Part shown: positions 62,718-64,000 of the stretch, one piece after another
How the letters are laid out: each line of letters begins with the position of its first letter
How positions within the stretch are numbered: the stretch's first letter is position 1
Source: Haliclystus octoradiatus
Taxonomy: Eukaryota > Cnidaria > Staurozoa > Stauromedusae > Haliclystidae
Direction of reading: 5' to 3'
DNA: 64,000 nt
Assembly: GCA_916610825.1 (NCBI GenBank)
Contig: OU744450.1
Coordinates: forward strand, 14,947,767-15,011,766
The notes under the pieces: generated by a model
The model's input: only the letters and a program-made list of their open reading frames with translations
The model's database searches: none
What the model was told of the DNA's origin: nothing
Program-made: the position numbers and the translations under genes

Positions 62718-63092
62718 CATCGTGAAGAAAAACCTGAACTGGTGACGAATCAATGTGTCGTTTACAAATTCAAATGTGGCTTGTGTAGTTCAAGCTATGT
62801 AGGATATACAAAAAACTACCTACACGAAAGAATAAAAACACATAATTCATCATCTTCTGCCATTGGACGACATGTAAAAGAGCATCAACAAACAATGGAC
62901 GATGTTATTAACCAATTTAGCGTTTTAAGACATTGCAATTCAAAATGGGATTGTTTAATTTACGAAATGCTATTTATTAAGGACCTAAAACCGAACTTAA
63001 ACTCCCAAGCGGATTCAATCCGCTCAGTATTGTTTTATTTGTTAAAATATAAATTCTTAACATACAAATTATTAAATCTATTTCATTTTTAA
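62718..63092 (+). CDS. Penelope GIY-YIG endonuclease domain, right copy
   Basis: The intact 3' frame reads NQCVVYKFKCGLCSSSYVGY, TKNYLHERIKTHN, AIGRHVKEHQQTM, WDCLIYEMLFIKDLKPNLNS. It retains the CxxC knuckle, the Y-V-G-Y-T form of GIY-YIG, the catalytic Arg (E-R-I-K-T-H) and the Glu of I-Y-E-M. In Penelope elements this nuclease cuts the target for priming. The RT is missing except for a short frame-shifted stub, so the element cannot move by itself. Confidence 0.8.
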   Translation, partial: HREEKPELVTNQCVVYKFKCGLCSSSYVGYTKNYLHERIKTHNSSSSAIGRHVKEHQQTMDDVINQFSVLRHCNSKWDCLIYEMLFIKDLKPNLNSQADSIRSVLFYLLKYKFLTYKLLNLFHF

Positions 63093-63262
63093 AACTTATA
63101 TACATGTAAATTACAAAATCTATTGAATTTAAACCTATATATTTATGTACACTTTAAAATTTAATTCTCTTGAAAATGGCTAGAGACATTAGCCGAAACG
63201 ACGTTGAAATTACTAATAAAATTGAGAAACTGTTGCCATTGACTTTTGCATTGAAACAAAAA

Positions 63263-64000
63263 AATTTACTTTGTTAATCGATGTTCACAAAACCTTAGTA
63301 TATCAATCATAGCTTTCAGATTTCAATTTGCTTTTTAAAGAGGCAATTATTTAATTCCCTGAACAGTAGAAACTTAACCCTGGGTTATACGACGTACTTT
63401 CAAGAAGCGACCCATCAAAATTGGTTTTGCACGCCTGAAAGTATGGCGTATAATCTGGCAAAATCGAAAGTATTGCTGATCGAGGCGTACCAAACTGACA
63501 ACAGCTGTACTGGTACGCCTAAAAACAGTTGAAATATACGCCATACATTTGTGAGCCCTTCCATTTTCAGAAGGTCGAACTCGGGAAGTTTTTGTCATTT
63601 CCAAGGGGTTTCTGTTTGAATTTCTCATTGTTTCCTGCCTGTTGCTAAGTACCGTGGTTAGTAATCGTATCAAAACAATAGCAATGGTGTAGAATTGCGT
63701 TTTAGAATTTGAATAAACCAAGTTGTGATGATGTGATCACATTTGAGTATTCTTTGCCATTATTATTGAAAGAAAATTATTATCGAAAGAAAATAATCTA
63801 TCTATAACATATATTGTTTTTGATCAAGTGCCTTAAATATGAAAAATATATTAAATATGAAGATAATATGATCTTGAACATCGTGTTTGTAAACCAAATA
63901 TATTTTAGTAGTTTTATAAATATGCGTATGTCGACATCTAATGATTCGCAGTAAAACTTTGAAGATTTCGATTAATAAGTCTTCCTATTACGGATTCTCA
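63263..64000. other. Right end, probable TIMM22 intron
   Basis: No further TIMM22 exon found. GTATGGCGTATAATC (63443) recurs inverted as ATATACGCCATAC (63533), suggesting a small palindromic element. A 115-residue minus-strand frame across it has no known domain. Confidence 0.35.

Larger units (their letters stand above)
61553..63262. mobile_element. Penelope-like element, head-to-head inverted pair, in TIMM22 intron
   Basis: The left copy (minus strand, 62575-61553) carries the RT C-terminus, the GIY-YIG domain and the 3' end. The right copy (plus strand, 62597-63262) repeats it from the last RT residues on. The two are close to identical in the shared 650 bp. Truncated 5' ends face each other and 3' ends face out. 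Near the outer ends, GGCTA-loop-TAGCC followed by GAAACGACG (63179-63204 and the inverse at about 61630-61606) is a hammerhead-like stem II with a degenerate core. Confidence 0.85.

Overview
This is a window of animal nuclear DNA. It is AT-rich, its genes are split by long GT-AG introns, and it is packed with LINEs, Penelope-like, DIRS, BEL and Gypsy retroelement debris and palindromic DNA transposons. The repeat types and the deeply conserved gene content suggest a marine invertebrate. I cannot name the species from sequence alone.

The host gene that dominates the window is the plus-strand orthologue of STK36 (Fused, the Hedgehog and ciliary kinase). It runs from the ATG at 9436 to the TAA at 60890. 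I could place 23 coding exons. Exons 1-9 encode a complete Ser/Thr kinase domain with every catalytic motif. Exons 10-15 encode the linker and the start of the helical region. Exons 16-23 encode a C-terminal armadillo/HEAT-like region. At least one small exon is probably missing from my model around 50.9-51.8 kb, where the phases do not join. On the opposite strand the last exon of TIMM22 (mitochondrial carrier translocase) ends at 61333. The two genes are therefore tail to tail, with about 440 bp between stop codons.

Layout: 1-610, the 5' end of a Gypsy-type retrotransposon (gag leaving the left edge, with a short candidate LTR). 0.6-9.4 kb, intergenic, with an 840-bp repeat (second copy at 54.4 kb), a Penelope inverted pair and an 8-bp-TSD transposon. 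9.4-17.4 kb, STK36 exons 1-5, with intron 1 holding nested DNA transposons whose target-site duplications are readable. 17.4-22.5 kb, intron 5, with a LINE sitting inside a CATA microsatellite. 22.6-29.0 kb, intron 6, with a decayed DIRS-like element on the minus strand. 29.1-43.1 kb, intron 7, a retroelement graveyard: Gypsy integrase and gag pieces, a BEL/Pao element broken by a LINE and a pogo-like MITE, three LINE fragments, and a fold-back element. 43.1-52.6 kb, exons 8-18, with palindromic MITEs between them. 52.6-58.8 kb, intron 18, filled mainly by a 4.8-kb element with arms of over 1 kb. 58.8-60.9 kb, exons 19-23. 61.3-64 kb, the TIMM22 last exon and its intron, which holds a second Penelope inverted pair.

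None of the mobile elements looks fully intact. The left-edge gag and the GIY-YIG domains are the best preserved reading frames. The most unusual features are the LINE embedded in a microsatellite, the two head-to-head Penelope pairs with hammerhead-like motifs, a MITE family with 9-bp target duplications that includes a 61-bp member, and the very large inverted-repeat element in intron 18.
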